Shown here: one piece after another, positions 11,331-23,002 of the stretch
Position numbering within the stretch: position 1 is the stretch's first letter
Layout: every line of letters begins with the position of its first letter
Origin: Ganoderma boninense
Taxonomy: Eukaryota > Basidiomycota > Agaricomycetes > Polyporales > Polyporaceae
DNA length: 64,000 nt
Reading direction: 5' to 3'
NCBI GenBank assembly: GCA_002900995.3
Contig: CM035314.1
Span: forward strand, 1,597,372 to 1,661,371
The notes under the pieces: model-generated
The model's database searches: none
Seen by the model: only the letters and a program-made list of their open reading frames with translations
What the model was told of the DNA's origin: nothing
Position numbers and translations under genes: made by a program

Positions 11331-14300
11331 GAGTCTGGATCCATCCTTCTCCGCAGGCTTCACCCTCGGATAGCCAACTACAATGACATAATCATATTCC
11401 TCATCCGCGCAAACATGGATATCAAGCATATAGGATCAGGGGAAGGTGCGAAGGCTCTCATCTATTATGTCACAGACTACATCACGAAGGCGTCCTTGCC
11501 AGCACACGTAGGCTTGTCCGCCCTTTTGTATGCTATTAACCGGACGTCCGACAAGTTCAAGGACGTCCCAAACTGGCAGGAGCAGCGTTCAGCAGGCGCA
11601 CTGACAATATTGGTTAACAGTATGATGGCAAGGCAGGAGACGTCGCATCAACAAGTAATGAGTTACCTGGTGGGAGGGGGCGACCATTATACCAGCGACA
11701 GATTCAGAGTATTACACTATGGGAGTTTTGAGCGCCTCGTGACAAGACATTGGGTGTGTGATGAAGAAGAAACTCACCCGGCGCCCGTTGGAGTTGCAGG
11801 TGACAGTCGCCCAAATGACGACGACGGCCAGGGTTACCCTATACAAAGCGAGCCACAGGATGTTACAGCCGCATGTTTCGAGAGCCTCCGCAGAGCCGAC
11901 AACGACGTTACATTACTCCTTGGGGCAGGCTCCATATCAGCGGTAAACCAGCAGCACGACTACTTATACAGACCATCACAGGAGCCGTTCACCAGCATGG
12001 GCCTCTACGAGTATATCGGCATGACGGAGAAGTTGACGAAGGAGGCGGAGAGCCGCAGGATTCTGCGTAGACAACACCAGCCAGGGAGCGACCACCCTAG
12101 AGGTAGACCTGAAGAAGCAAGAGCGGAGCTATCAGAAGAACATCCACAGTACTCCACGCACATGGTCCGGAAACGTACCGGCTGGGTTGTCCCTGTCTTG
12201 TTGGGAGAGAGGATGCCTCGACCCGACAGGGGCGAAGAGGAGCGGGAGCGATGGGCACGTACCGTCCTCACCTTGTTTATCCCCTGGAGACACCCAGCGA
12301 ACCTGAAGGATGGGGCAGAAACTTGGTTCGACGCATATGAACGACAGTCACACATCATAGCTCCCCAACACATGTGCATTATTCACAACATGAACGTTCT
12401 CAGCGAGTGTCGGGATGCGCGGGACAAGGCAAATCTCGCTCACAGATCCGCGAGGCAACCTGTTCCGCCACTCTCCAATCGCGAGTTATCTCCAGATCCA
12501 TTCGACGTCTACGACGCACCTGCAAGACAACTGTTAGGACCAGAAGAGGGGGTGGACCATGGCGGCAAACCTGTCCTACGCGACACCACGCTTCTCCAGG
12601 AACTGGACAAGAACGTTGGGGTTCGTTTCCGGCACGCGATCGACAACTGCTTTTCTCAGCCAGACCAATCCACGCGGGAGACGGCGACGTACGGGGCAGC
12701 CACCTTACTCGACGAAAGCAACAGGGCCGAGATAGACGTAGACCACGCCACCATGCGCCTGCTGAAGAGGAAACGAAGGCCAGATGACGGAGACCATCGC
12801 TCCCCAGGGACTCGTAGGGGCGTACGGCCAAGACTGAATCGACCTCCAGTACTCGACACGATGGAATTGGGCGCCGGAGCAGCCCACCCGGCACCCACTA
12901 GCATCATGCAAGAAACGCCAACTTATGATCCGCAAGACGTCGTCCATCAGGTGGTTCTGGAGAAGAACCTTCTGTCTAACCCCGAACAACTGCGGGCGTT
13001 CGAGATAGTCAGCAACCATGTGATCAATGGAGGACCCCAACTCACGATGTACGTCGGTGGAGTAGGTGGGACCGGTAAATCACATGTCGTCAATTCAATC
13101 CTCCGATTGTTCGATTTGGTCGGGAGACGAAACAGCGTCCTCGTCGCTGCACCCACAGGAGCCGCTGCAATCCTCATAGGCGGCTACACAATCCACTCGC
13201 TCACGATGCTCCCAGACGGCCCCGGTAAGGACTTCCAAGAGTTGTGTAAAATATGGGGAGGGGTGGACTATCTGATCCTCGACGAAATATCTATGGTAGG
13301 CGCAAGGTTCCTTAGTCAGCTGAACTCACGTCTCCTACGGGCGAAAGGATACGACGAGAGCAGGACCGACTTGCCTTTCGGCGGTATCAACGTCATCTTC
13401 ACAGGGGACTTCGGGCAGTTGCGACCCGTACGCGATCCCCCACTCTACAGCCACTCTCTGATCAACAACCCCGGGCTCGGGGCATGCCAATGGAAGGGTG
13501 GAATCAGCGCGTTGATGGGCGTTTACCTGTGGAGAAGGGTCAATACTGTTGTACTTCTCAAGATCAACCAGAGGCAAGCAGGAGACAAGACATACGCCGA
13601 CATTCTCGGCAGAATACGCGTAGGTCATGCCAAGACATCAGATGTCGACGGGGAACAAACAGACTTCGCTACACTCAAGACCAGGTATGCTGATCGATTG
13701 CACGCAGAAGAGTCCCAAGACTTGACGAGATTCCGGGACGCACCAATAATCGTGGGCAGGAAGAAGTTGCGTGATCTTTTGAACCTTCAAATAATGGGCC
13801 ACTTTGCGCGAAGGTTCCAAGCAGATGTCCACCTATACCACGCAAGAGATAAAATAGCAGGTCAGTTCGTTACCAGCGAAGAGTGCGCAGAGCTGTGGAG
13901 GCTGTCATCAACTGTTACGCACGACAGTCTAGGCAAAATTCCACTGTTCCCAGGCATGTCTGTGATGGTACAGGAGAACCTCGCGTTTACCAACAAAATC
14001 GTCAATGGAACCCAAGGTACTGTGAAGGACATCATATACGATATGCAGGATGGACGGAGATATCCCGCAGTGGTATACGTCCATATTCCAGACGCGGGCA
14101 GCATCTGCACCAACGCCCCAGATGATATTGTGCCAATATTCCCTGAGTGGACAACCTTCACTTGGACGCGAGACATACGAGGAAGGGCTACCCAAGTATC
14201 AGTGTCAAGACTACAGGTACCATTGTTGCCTGCTTACGCGTACACAGACTACAAGTCCCAGGGTCGATCGCTCGACAATGCGATCATCGACCCTGCTAGT

Positions 14301-14495
14301 GCCACCACTCTGCAAGGAGTATACGTGATGCTCTCAAGAGTCAGAGCCCTGAGCGGACTCGCGATCCTCCGACCATTCAAAGCATCGAAAATAGAGCAAA
14401 GACTATCTCAGGAACTACGCACAGAACTAGGGAGGTTGGATGGACTCGACGCCGAGACTCGCACACACTTCCGGTCCGCCTACGAGTCCAACTGA
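11331..14495 (+). CDS. Helitron RepHel, tyrosine motif and PIF1-type helicase part
   Basis: Continuation of the Rep protein in another frame. Removing one A from the AAA at 11328-11330 joins VDE to ESGSILLRRLHP, the expected family sequence, so I read this as a simple indel. The two catalytic tyrosines fall in YYVTDYITK (11463-11480). The helicase follows: Walker A GVGGTGKSH near 13057-13083, Walker B LILDEISM near 13270-13300, a motif III-like FTGDFGQLRPV, and motif VI-like segments YKSQGRSLD and VMLSRVRAL just before the C-terminus. All helicase motifs look intact. This part unwinds DNA during rolling-circle transposition and acts in the nucleus. The ORF ends with a charged tail and TGA. 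The long linker (about 12000-12900) is less conserved in appearance. Confidence 0.85.
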   Translation, partial: ESGSILLRRLHPRIANYNDIIIFLIRANMDIKHIGSGEGAKALIYYVTDYITKASLPAHVGLSALLYAINRTSDKFKDVPNWQEQRSAGALTILVNSMMARQETSHQQVMSYLVGGGDHYTSDRFRVLHYGSFERLVTRHWVCDEEETHPAPVGVAGDSRPNDDDGQGYPIQSEPQDVTAACFESLRRADNDVTLLLGAGSISAVNQQHDYLYRPSQEPFTSMGLYEYIGMTEKLTKEAESRRILRRQHQPGSDHPRGRPEEARAELSEEHPQYSTHMVRKRTGWVVPVLLGERMPRPDRGEEERERWARTVLTLFIPWRHPANLKDGAETWFDAYERQSHIIAPQHMCIIHNMNVLSECRDARDKANLAHRSARQPVPPLSNRELSPDPFDVYDAPARQLLGPEEGVDHGGKPVLRDTTLLQELDKNVGVRFRHAIDNCFSQPDQSTRETATYGAATLLDESNRAEIDVDHATMRLLKRKRRPDDGDHRSPGTRRGVRPRLNRPPVLDTMELGAGAAHPAPTSIMQETPTYDPQDVVHQVVLEKNLLSNPEQLRAFEIVSNHVINGGPQLTMYVGGVGGTGKSHVVNSILRLFDLVGRRNSVLVAAPTGAAAILIGGYTIHSLTMLPDGPGKDFQELCKIWGGVDYLILDEISMVGARFLSQLNSRLLRAKGYDESRTDLPFGGINVIFTGDFGQLRPVRDPPLYSHSLINNPGLGACQWKGGISALMGVYLWRRVNTVVLLKINQRQAGDKTYADILGRIRVGHAKTSDVDGEQTDFATLKTRYADRLHAEESQDLTRFRDAPIIVGRKKLRDLLNLQIMGHFARRFQADVHLYHARDKIAGQFVTSEECAELWRLSSTVTHDSLGKIPLFPGMSVMVQENLAFTNKIVNGTQGTVKDIIYDMQDGRRYPAVVYVHIPDAGSICTNAPDDIVPIFPEWTTFTWTRDIRGRATQVSVSRLQVPLLPAYAYTDYKSQGRSLDNAIIDPASATTLQGVYVMLSRVRALSGLAILRPFKASKIEQRLSQELRTELGRLDGLDAETRTHFRSAYESN

Positions 14496-15146
14496 CAAAC
14501 GCTGACACACGACGGAACAGCAAGACACGTACCTTTCAAGACATACAGAACGACACGGACGCATCCATTAGACAAACACCTCGGACTGATCACGAACACT
14601 GGCGGAACGGCTGTGTACGATGTTCAGTAATCACAGACGCGATGATATCTGCTGCCAATATAACGTACCTTTGACATCCCGACAGTCCTCCGTGGTGTGC
14701 GCTACGCGGGCTTGAATAGGAGACTTTACCGTGAGTGCACATGCGAGTAGACAAGTTGTCGATATCGGTAAGCGTTCTCAGCCGACGCACCGGGTAAGCA
14801 GGCGCCAACACATGGGCGCTCGTACGTCGGTCTCACGTAGGCAAAGCGACCGCGATGGAATGGCAACACTTGGGCCACATCGTGCTCGTATCATCACAGT
14901 CTGCATCATCGCACGCCGCTCACCAAGTTACGTGAAACCTCGTGTGCGAACGCGCCCACGCTTCCGAGTCCAATCCGCCTCCTTTCCCTCTACAGCCGAA
15001 CACACAGCTAGGCACCTACCCTGGAAGCTTTACGTTCGCGGGAGGCGGAAACCGGGCGTCGGACACCCGCGGTCTATCTACCTGGACACCACGAACCCCG
15101 CCGACTTCGAGAACCCATAGATATTTCGTAAGTTCTGTCTATTCCA
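14496..15146. other. Intergenic, candidate zone for the Helitron 3' end
   Basis: 650 bp with no gene I can support. The Helitron's CTRR terminus and preceding hairpin should lie somewhere downstream of its stop codon. I could not single out a convincing hairpin by eye, so no boundary is given. Confidence 0.35.
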
Positions 15147-18100
15147 ATGCCCCCCGCCGTCATCACGGGGACGACAAACACGCCGCCATCCTACAGAACC
15201 CTGCCGCAGACCCCATCCGCTCCCACCACGGCATTTCTCAGCGACGCGGTCTCAAGGTTTGAATATCAAGCGGAGATAGATGATCGAGATCCACGTCCAC
15301 GATCCTCCGCAAGCGCTTCAACCCGGCATACAGCAACGTAACATCCCACAAAGCCACAGCGCGTAGTCGTATACAAACCGCAAAAGTATCCGCTTACCCA
15401 AATTTCAGCCATCATCACCCCGCCCCCCACCGGTAACCAACCCCCAGTACACAGCTTTCCCAAGGTTCGTGTACCTTCTGGCAAATACCCAATCCCACTC
15501 ACATCCATCCCCGTGAACGAACGTCCCAAACCTCGCAACCCAACAAACCCCCCCCACCCAGTCACGACCCCCCTCATGTACTCGACAGGTTTCCCCCGCA
15601 ACCCGATATACGTCCCGCGTATACTCCGGTACGTGTATCGTCGCACGTACATTCTCGACCTAACTCGCTCGCGTACTAGGCTCCAGGCCGAGATCGGAGG
15701 CATGTTCGCGGACAACATGGACCTCTTGACCTTGACGAGGTGGCGATCGACGTGCAAAACCAACTACGAGCAGGCTGTGGCATCACTCCGACGGTCGCTG
15801 ACGAAATCGTTGAACCGCTACGTACCAAGTCCTCTCGTCATGCTCGAAATCATCACCCAGCACCGCGGCGTCTTCGGAGGCGAGTTCGCACTCGCCTTCA
15901 TTCTCCGTGACCCCTCTCTCCTACACATGCATCTCGACATATTTGTCAGCGACTACGAGTTCGGCCCACTCTGTTCCGCCATCCTCAAAGACCCTGGCAT
16001 TCGCAACATAACGACAACCCACGAATACTCGGACCTCACCGTTCTAGATGCCTTGCGGACGCTCGTGTCCAGTATCCTAACCATCGAAACTACTCGTGGA
16101 ACTACGATCCGAGTGCATCGTTCATACACATCCTCCGCGACCGCTCCCATCTCCCGTGCGTCGTGCACGGCGTTCTCGAACTTCGTCACTGCGTACGGCT
16201 TCGGGTGCAGTCATCCTATCCTCACATTCAATCACCGTGCCCTCATTGCGGACCAGGAGCTTCCCCAAGTCCCAGTCAACTATCACAAGCTCCACGACAG
16301 GCTCATTGCACGGGGTTTCACGCTGACCTTCTCTCCGACGGCGTGGCCGGAATTCCGACGCTACGTCCCACCCCCCCCTCGCCGTGAGTCTTCGAAGGCC
16401 AAGTGTACGGACCAACCGGTGGTGACCAACGACGCCGAAAGCACCCAACCGGAGGCAAGCGACACGCTCCCGATACACGCTCCACAACCGTCGGTCCCAA
16501 TCGTCGGCGAACCGTCGTCCGGCGCGGGCGTAGGTGCATACACGGTCTCCGGTCTCACTGCGCTCGGCGATACCTTCATCGCCTCGTTTTCGTTGACCAC
16601 ACAAGGAGGGGATTACGTCGCTGCGGGGGGGGCGGAATCTTATGACCACGACTCCAACGGCAGCACGAACACCACTGTGATCCCGCAAACGGGGAATCTG
16701 GCAGGTACGAGTACAAGGAAACTCATTCCAACCGAGCCTGATCTCATCTTTACCGCAGATGCCAGCGCAGATATACCCAACGACACCAATACCAACCTCG
16801 TTCTTACCACGGGGTATACTGCGGCCCTCGACTCCATCCTCAGCAGCGACACGTCTGCAGTTTCGTCTGCCGAATACGGTCAGCACTCCATCACAAGTGC
16901 CCTCGAGACTACGAAGTTCTATGAACCCTCGTCCGTCGCGAGCGCGGAGCTTACCGGCCTCGACGTATTAGAGCGGTGCTTCCCCGACCCCCTCCTTGAC
17001 ATCGAGTACACGTTGGCCATCGACGCCCTTCTCAACAGTGACGCCTGCGCGCCACCTACACACATAGTCGAGGACGTCGCACATGCCCAAACCGACTTGC
17101 TCTCTTCAACCGACGGGTCTTTCTGCGGTGGAGCTGTTGGTCTTCCTGCTGTCAACCCTCTCGAGCGCATCGATCTTGAATCTTCCGTCCCTACCCAAAG
17201 CTCGGTCGCCGAAGGCCCCGATGGGTTTGACAGCACTTGGGACACTGGATCCCTTGTCCACGATACGGGCACGACCGACGCTTCCGATATTACCATCGGT
17301 CGAGGACAATACCACTTTTCAGGCCTCGACCCCCTTTCATACCCCCGTGCACCGATGTCGACTGGCTCGACGTCGGCAGTCAATGCCCAATGGTCCATCG
17401 ATCTCGGTGGCTTCGTCTACCCAGACTCTGCTCAACATCGTGTCACCAACGATCCCGTCGACACCTGGCAATCTAGCATTGTTCACGCAGTCGACTCCAG
17501 TGGTCATGACGGCCTCTCGCACCCCGACCTCGACTTGGCCCCGTGCCTGGACCACCCATTCGACGTCCCATTCGAAGTTGCATCCTCTGCTCACGCCAAG
17601 TTTGAGATTGGCACGCAACACAACTTCGACGCCCTACACAACGCTTGCTCCGATTCGAACAGCTATCACAAGCAAACCCTTTCGGTCCGCCCTTCCACAT
17701 CCCCTTCTGTCGACGAAGTGCAGGACGCAATCCAGCCTCAATTCGTTTTCGTTGGCACTGGTGCCACCGCGAGCATGTCTAACGTGCTCCGAACGCGCGC
17801 ATACATGACGACTCCTGTGGCTGATGCCACCACCGGGTTGAAGCAGACGAGCACCAACGGCAACGACGACGCCGTCAATGAGACTCCAGGATATCCCGTC
17901 CGGTGTACGTCATATGCTGAGCCAAATGGCGATTGTCGCTGATAGTTTCTTTTAGCCGAGGTACCTGGCACCGAACCAGCATCCACTACGGTCGGCCCAA
18001 ATGCCACCGACCCCGCACCATCTTCCGCACTGGCCGCCAGTGTCGACGTGGATGAACAGACAGATGGGGATTCAAGCTCCCATTCCGAAATGGATGACGA

Positions 18101-18488
18101 TAGCGAGGATTTCGAGCACACGGATGGCGCAGAGACGGAACATGACCTCCCAAAGGCCGAAGAGTGCTGGCGCCACCGCTACGTCTGTCCATCTCAGGGC
18201 CGTTACTTCGGCGACCGCGGGTCATTTGTCGACTTTTTCGATCCCCTCCGAGGAGGTGAACGGTATTGCGCAGAAAACAACCTTGCCCCCTTCGGGCCAA
18301 TGGTCGTATGGCGCGTACTATCCATGTTCAACTGCGAAGAGGGATGCGATATGTACGACGACGTCCTCGAGGAAGGCGTCACCTCCATTCCGGTCCTGAT
18401 TAGGAGAGATCCTTTCGGAGAACTTCGAGACGTAGTGTCGGATCGCAGTATGGCTAGATTCCGCAGAAGCCGCTCAGTTTCGCCTTGA
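15147..18488 (+). CDS. Large protein: F-box-like helix, nucleotidyltransferase-like core, D/S/T-rich linker, Cys-containing C-terminal module
   Basis: The frame opens at the ATG 15147 and stays open, apart from one TAA at 15339-15341, to 17904. A 51-bp GTACGT...TTTTAG intron (17905-17955) removes two stops and restores the frame to 18488. The TAA is either a premature stop or lies in a small intron I cannot place; ATG 15576 is the next in-frame start. Features: an F-box-like helix (LLTLTRWRSTCKTNYEQ), then GGEFALAFIL...LDIFVS, which resembles the G-G/S...D-x-D signature of minimal nucleotidyltransferases. Next are AFSNFVTAYGFGC, about 450 residues of low-complexity linker, and a terminal module CPSQGRYFGDRGSFVDFFDP ending DPFGELRDVVSDR. 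I have seen this layout as an expanded agaricomycete family without known function. The Asp pair suggests, but does not prove, nucleotide chemistry. It lies just downstream of the Helitron on the same strand. Confidence 0.6.
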
Positions 18489-19570
18489 TATGGATATGCG
18501 CACAGAGTAGCATATATAGCATATACTAGGGAAAGCAGATCGTCGCGCAAACCTGGATTCTGTATGACATGTACGATACTCACTGGCTCAAATATTTATT
18601 AACCTCACGCACATGAGGTTCGCTGTTGACACCCGCCGCCTCACTGCCGAAGCGACCGCACTCGATGATCACATATGACTCGCACACCTCCACTCCACCG
18701 AGCGTAGCTGGTACCGTCTGTCCACATGCGGACTGAGGAATCGCAATCTAACTACCTATTTCGAACCCGCCGGCGTAGCACACCAAAAACTTCACGAAAC
18801 CCCACGAACACTACCCATTCGACACACCGAGCCGCCATTGCGTCATCGGTACAACGCAACGCGTCACGGATATCGCGCCATTCACCCGACGACAAGACAA
18901 CGGACATACAGTGCCCTAAACACCAAGAGGTGTCAGGGGTCCATCCCAAAACCATCACGCACGTGTTGATGACACCGCTACATGGACTCGATTTACTGCA
19001 GGATAGACCTAGTTCACTAACGTGACCAGGAATCTCTGAACGCGGAGCATAGGAGGAATGTTTACATATCCCGCTTTGCGGCAAGTGATGGAAATAGGTG
19101 ATAGTAGGAGAGAGGCCGAAAGACACCATGAATCCGCTCCAAGCCGCACGTAGGGATGGCAGAACTTCGCAACCGCAAGGATCGAATGGAAGTCGGGATT
19201 GCCTTAATGTCCGAGTGTGACAATAGAAACGCATGTGCTTCAACGCGGTTGCGGACCCATCCTTCCGAGTCGCCGAAATGCTGCCTGAGATGCCAGGATG
19301 CCAAGGTTCCGTCAGTACATGAGGACGAGTAATGGATCGTCCGAGTCGTGAGTCCGCGATGTGAGTAAGTAGTATGGAGCGCGTTAGGAGGGCGGGGCAG
19401 GGCATAGTGCAGAAGACGAGACAACCTGAGAACACCGATAGCAAGACAGCCCAAGGACACCCGGCAGACCACAAGGAAGCCCACAGACACCCACAGCCAG
19501 ACCCCACAGATGCCCGGAGAGGTACACGGGCGATGGTATCCAGGCCACCAAATGCAGGGCATGTGACGGG
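18489..19570. other. Intergenic, nothing recognised
   Basis: About 1.1 kb between the tail-to-tail 15147-18488 gene and the glycosidase. It includes a short AT-rich stretch near 18500-18600 that could serve 3'-end formation of the upstream gene. No convincing ORF. Confidence 0.4.
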
Positions 19571-21115
19571 CTACCTGCTCCAGGATGATTCGAAATCCCG
19601 CCATGCGGCTTGTAGGAGTAGCACGAACGCCTGGCCCTCGGGGCTGTACTTCCCGGGCTGGGACGGCGTGTTGAACGTCATAGGGTCGACGGTGCCGAGC
19701 AGCCAGCCGTCCGCGTCCACGCTCTCCCTGACGAGCTTCAGCGCGCGGTACGCATTCTCGAGGTGCACGTAGTCGCCCGTGAGCTGTGCGTAGCGGAACG
19801 AAACAGCCCCGAGGAGCGCGGTCGAGGAGGTGTCCGCGAAGGACGTGTCTTGGTCGATGTAGTTGTATAGCGTCCCGTTTGTCCGCTGCGACGACCATGG
19901 AGTCACGATCAGTACGAAGCCATGAGCCGATACCTGTCATAGTCAATGTCCTGACCTGGAAGGCCCACACATTTGTCAAAATCTCGTTGATCCACGCCGT
20001 GAGGTCTGCACGTTCGACGACAAACTTCTCAGCCTGCCTGGAACGAGCGATGGTCTCAACGACGCGCATCATGCCTGCGGCAGCCCAAGCGTTTCCTGCC
20101 GATCTCTATAAGTTACAAAGTCCGTGTGGATTATAGAGCGACATGGTCGGGGCGACGTACCGGTTCCCCAGTGGTTGTTGTCCTGGAACGAACCGAGGAC
20201 GATGTGCTTCCAGAGGCCGCTGTCGTCCCTCAGATACTGTCGATATAGCTTGCACTGCTGGTACGCCTCGGCGAGAAGCGCGTCGCCTCCGTCGCCACCC
20301 ACGACAGCCCCGTAGTACGCGATGAACGGCGGGGCCATATACACGAAGTCAGCCCTGATAGATCCTAATTCAGCACCTGGAAACGACGACAAAAGACCAA
20401 AGAGATCTCCTTCACCAGAGCTGTACTTCACTTGCACGCTGGGAAATTGCGCCGTCTTCGGTGCGGGGCGCACCGGTGATGATGTACTGGAGCTGGCTCT
20501 TCGCGGCTTCCATGAACCTGTCGTCGCTGGTATCGGTCCGCGTGAGGTTCACGACGGAGACAGGGACTCCCAGGCCTGAAAAGAAAAGAAAAACACGCGA
20601 GAAGGATGAGCGCAACCATGACGTCATGAGAGGCCGGCGAGGGCTACTCACTCGCCGGGTCACCAACGGCACCGTCCCCGTTTATGAGGGGACCTGGAGT
20701 AGAGGGATTGGGTATGCTGTCGACGACACTATCCACAGGAATTCAGTGACCCATCTAAGCAGATAGGGAGCGAAAACCATCCTACGCGTTGACCTTTGCG
20801 AAAAGATAATCCGACGGGTCCGGTTGGGGAAGATCGGCAGGAGGAACGGTCCCATGGAAGACGGACAACGTTGGCCAATCCAGCTCTGTCACCGCCTCCA
20901 GGGCCGTCCCAATCTCCCAACTGTGTCCCGAGAGGATCAGATGGCGCGGGACGATGGCTAGGATGGGAGTGTACCCACCTGTGTGTGGCGATGTTCTCGA
21001 GGTTGGCCTTGACCTTTGACAGTGTGGCTGCGTCGAAGCCTTGGCTCGACTCGATCGGGTGGGCCAGAATGGTCGAACATGCGACGAAAAGGGCAAGTAC
21101 AGTGGTGAGTGACAT
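19571..21115 (-). CDS. Secreted six-hairpin glycosidase, GH88/GH105-like (unsaturated glucuronyl/rhamnogalacturonyl hydrolase type)
   Basis: Starts at ATG 21113-21115 with a signal peptide (TTVLALFVACSTILA), so it is probably secreted to act on plant pectin or polysaccharide fragments. Exons run down the minus strand with short introns (first 20921-20978; others near 20590-20650, 20100-20160 and 19880-19950). Spliced junctions restore family-typical sequence: THSWEIGTALEA, then GLGVPVSVVNLTRT, ADFVYMAPPFIAYYG, WGTGNAWAAAGMMRV, and finally PEGQAFVLLLQAAWRDF. The Asp in ADFVYM matches the position of the catalytic Asp of YteR-type enzymes, which hydrate the double bond of unsaturated uronides. 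That residue assignment is inference. The protein looks complete, about 390-400 residues, the normal size. I cannot choose between GH88 and GH105. Confidence 0.75.
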
Positions 21116-23002
21116 GTTGGCCTCTAGCGTCAGGCTGACTTGATGATCAACGACCGGGGGGCATTGAGCGAGGTATGGCGAGGCGTCCGGTGAGCCCCTC
21201 GAACTGGTACATCTGCGGCTGACGGTGTCAGGCAAGAGGCTGGGTACTACATGTTAGTCTCGATCATGATGGCGGAAAGAATGCGTGGAATTCGTTGTGG
21301 ACATGAGGGGAAGGGCCAGCTCTGGCTCGCTCGAGAGGATGTAATTCTGGTTCGCAGTACGAAGATTGTCCAAGGTTTGCAACGTGGAGTCGCAGACGGG
21401 ACCGCGAATTCGACATTTGACGGTCATTCGTGACCATCGGCTCGGGGGGACCAAATGTTGATTAGTCTACATTAGAATTTCAGTAGCTTGTGACTTGGGC
21501 AAGACGACCGAGCCGTGCGTTGTGAAACGCAAGCGATCCCGATAGTAGCAGCTCGGAAGGCAGGCGGGTCCGTCTTGATCACATCCCACCACTATCCATT
21601 GAGTTCCCGGTTTTTGCGTCTCTGCAAGCCGCTAGGAAACCAGGAACAAAGAGCTTCTAAGACTCCCCGAAGCCAGCATAAGTCCGACCTGCGGGCCGCG
21701 ACGCAGCGCATATAATGAGTGCTACATTCATGATACCCATTATTGTCGCAAGGGTGTAGCTGTCACGTTTGCGTGCATCTGCCGATGCTCCAGGGAAGGC
21801 CGACTGTCGCACATCGAACAGTCAGCCCTTACCATTGAACAGTCTACCAGACTTACATTAAGGCATGTACAATCCAGGAACATTCTCGCCGCGCAGCTTC
21901 GCCCGGTCCTAGGCCTTGATTCTTTCGCATTACTCTAATGTTGCAGTTCGCGAGGCGTGACGAGGAGAGCAAAAGTGCTTGTTGTCGGCCTTTGTCCATC
22001 AGCTTCTCCACAGTAGCGGTATCGAAAAGGGGGAGCGCTTATGAGGTTATGCCAAGAGAAAACACAGATGCGGGAAGAGATGAGAAATAATGATGGCAGT
22101 ATACTGTGCTGACATTGCAATAACAGCGGGTGTTTAAGCGGGAGATACCTGCGGGCTGATCAGCACAAGACCGCGTACCTGGGACAAGCGGCGGAGGACT
22201 CTAGACATAACCGCATCCCACGATGGCACCTTCGTCACGGCCGAAGGCTCCCCTGGGTGGATCGCTGCGGCCAGTGCGTATCGACTTGCTCGGCGAGAAG
22301 CCGGAACACTGGCGCGAGTACCGCGGATGCCGGAGTACTGTATACTATGTTGTCAACATGAGGATTCCAAGTGAGCTGCGAACGCGAGTGCGGCCGCCCG
22401 CAGGTACGGGAGGAAGAGACGGTGAACGTTCAAGCTGAATGTAGCCAGCGGCGCCCGGCCAAGCGCAGAGACCATCGTGGCCGCCGCCAAGTCCGAGGGC
22501 CGAGGGACTCGTCGCGATAAGCCCTGCCCTGAAGACACGCGTTCGGCGCTTGCGATAACGCTGCACCGCCGCTATGCCCGATCCCAGCCGATCCCGATTG
22601 TTTGTCTGTGTTGCTCACCTTATCGCGGCCCAAACATTGTGACGCACGTCTGGTAAGCACCAGTGATGCCTCTTTCAGTAAGTAGTATTGACACCAAGAT
22701 AACAGCTCGTCCTGCGGTGGTTATCTATTCAGACTGGTCAGCGTTGGTGGTTTGTTGCGGCACGATTGTAGCGTCTCTGACACCAGACACCAAGTCTCGG
22801 CGAAGGGCAGCTTACCTGGCGTAACATTCTGTATATGCGCGCCAAACATTGCAGGATGCATGGTTCCTAAACTCTATATCTAATTTCGTTCTAAAGATGT
22901 GCGGGGAGTAGATGTCTAACGAGCACAACGAACAGCAAAACAAGATCTGAAAGCGAGCTTCGACCACCCCACGTGCCCTACCGATCTCCTCACTGGCTCC
23001 CT
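21116..23002. other. Intergenic, nothing recognised
   Basis: About 1.9 kb between the glycosidase start and the 3' end of the MFS gene. Small ORFs on both strands (for example 21515-21715 and 22223-22438) resemble no family. The stretch 22220-22560 is locally GC-rich and could be eroded coding or repeat sequence. No inverted repeat stood out. Confidence 0.4.

Larger units (their letters stand above)
8531..14495 (+). mobile_element. Helitron (autonomous-type RepHel element; termini not located)
   Basis: Rolling-circle DNA transposon identified by its protein. An N-terminal zinc-finger/SAP-like region is followed by a DUF6570-like domain, an HUH replication initiator with two tyrosines, and a PIF1-family 5'-3' helicase. 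The coding region is about 6 kb on the plus strand. It is interrupted by a TGA at 8957-8959 (or a short intron there) and by a one-base frame break at 11328-11330, so this copy may be non-autonomous unless these are sequencing errors. Helitrons insert between A and T without target duplication, start with TC and end in CTRR behind a small hairpin. I could not fix either end by eye, so the true element is probably larger than the span given and could include neighbouring genes. Confidence 0.85.

Noticed and set aside
14496..15146. Specific Helitron 3' terminus
   Set aside because: Several CTAG/CTRR tetramers exist but none has a hairpin convincing enough by eye.
16122..16886. 254-codon minus-strand ORF
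   Set aside because: Lies opposite the NTase-like gene and has no recognisable motif.
17083..17808. 241-codon plus-strand ORF inside the NTase-like gene
   Set aside because: Ser/Pro/Thr-rich alternative frame of the low-complexity linker; not independent.
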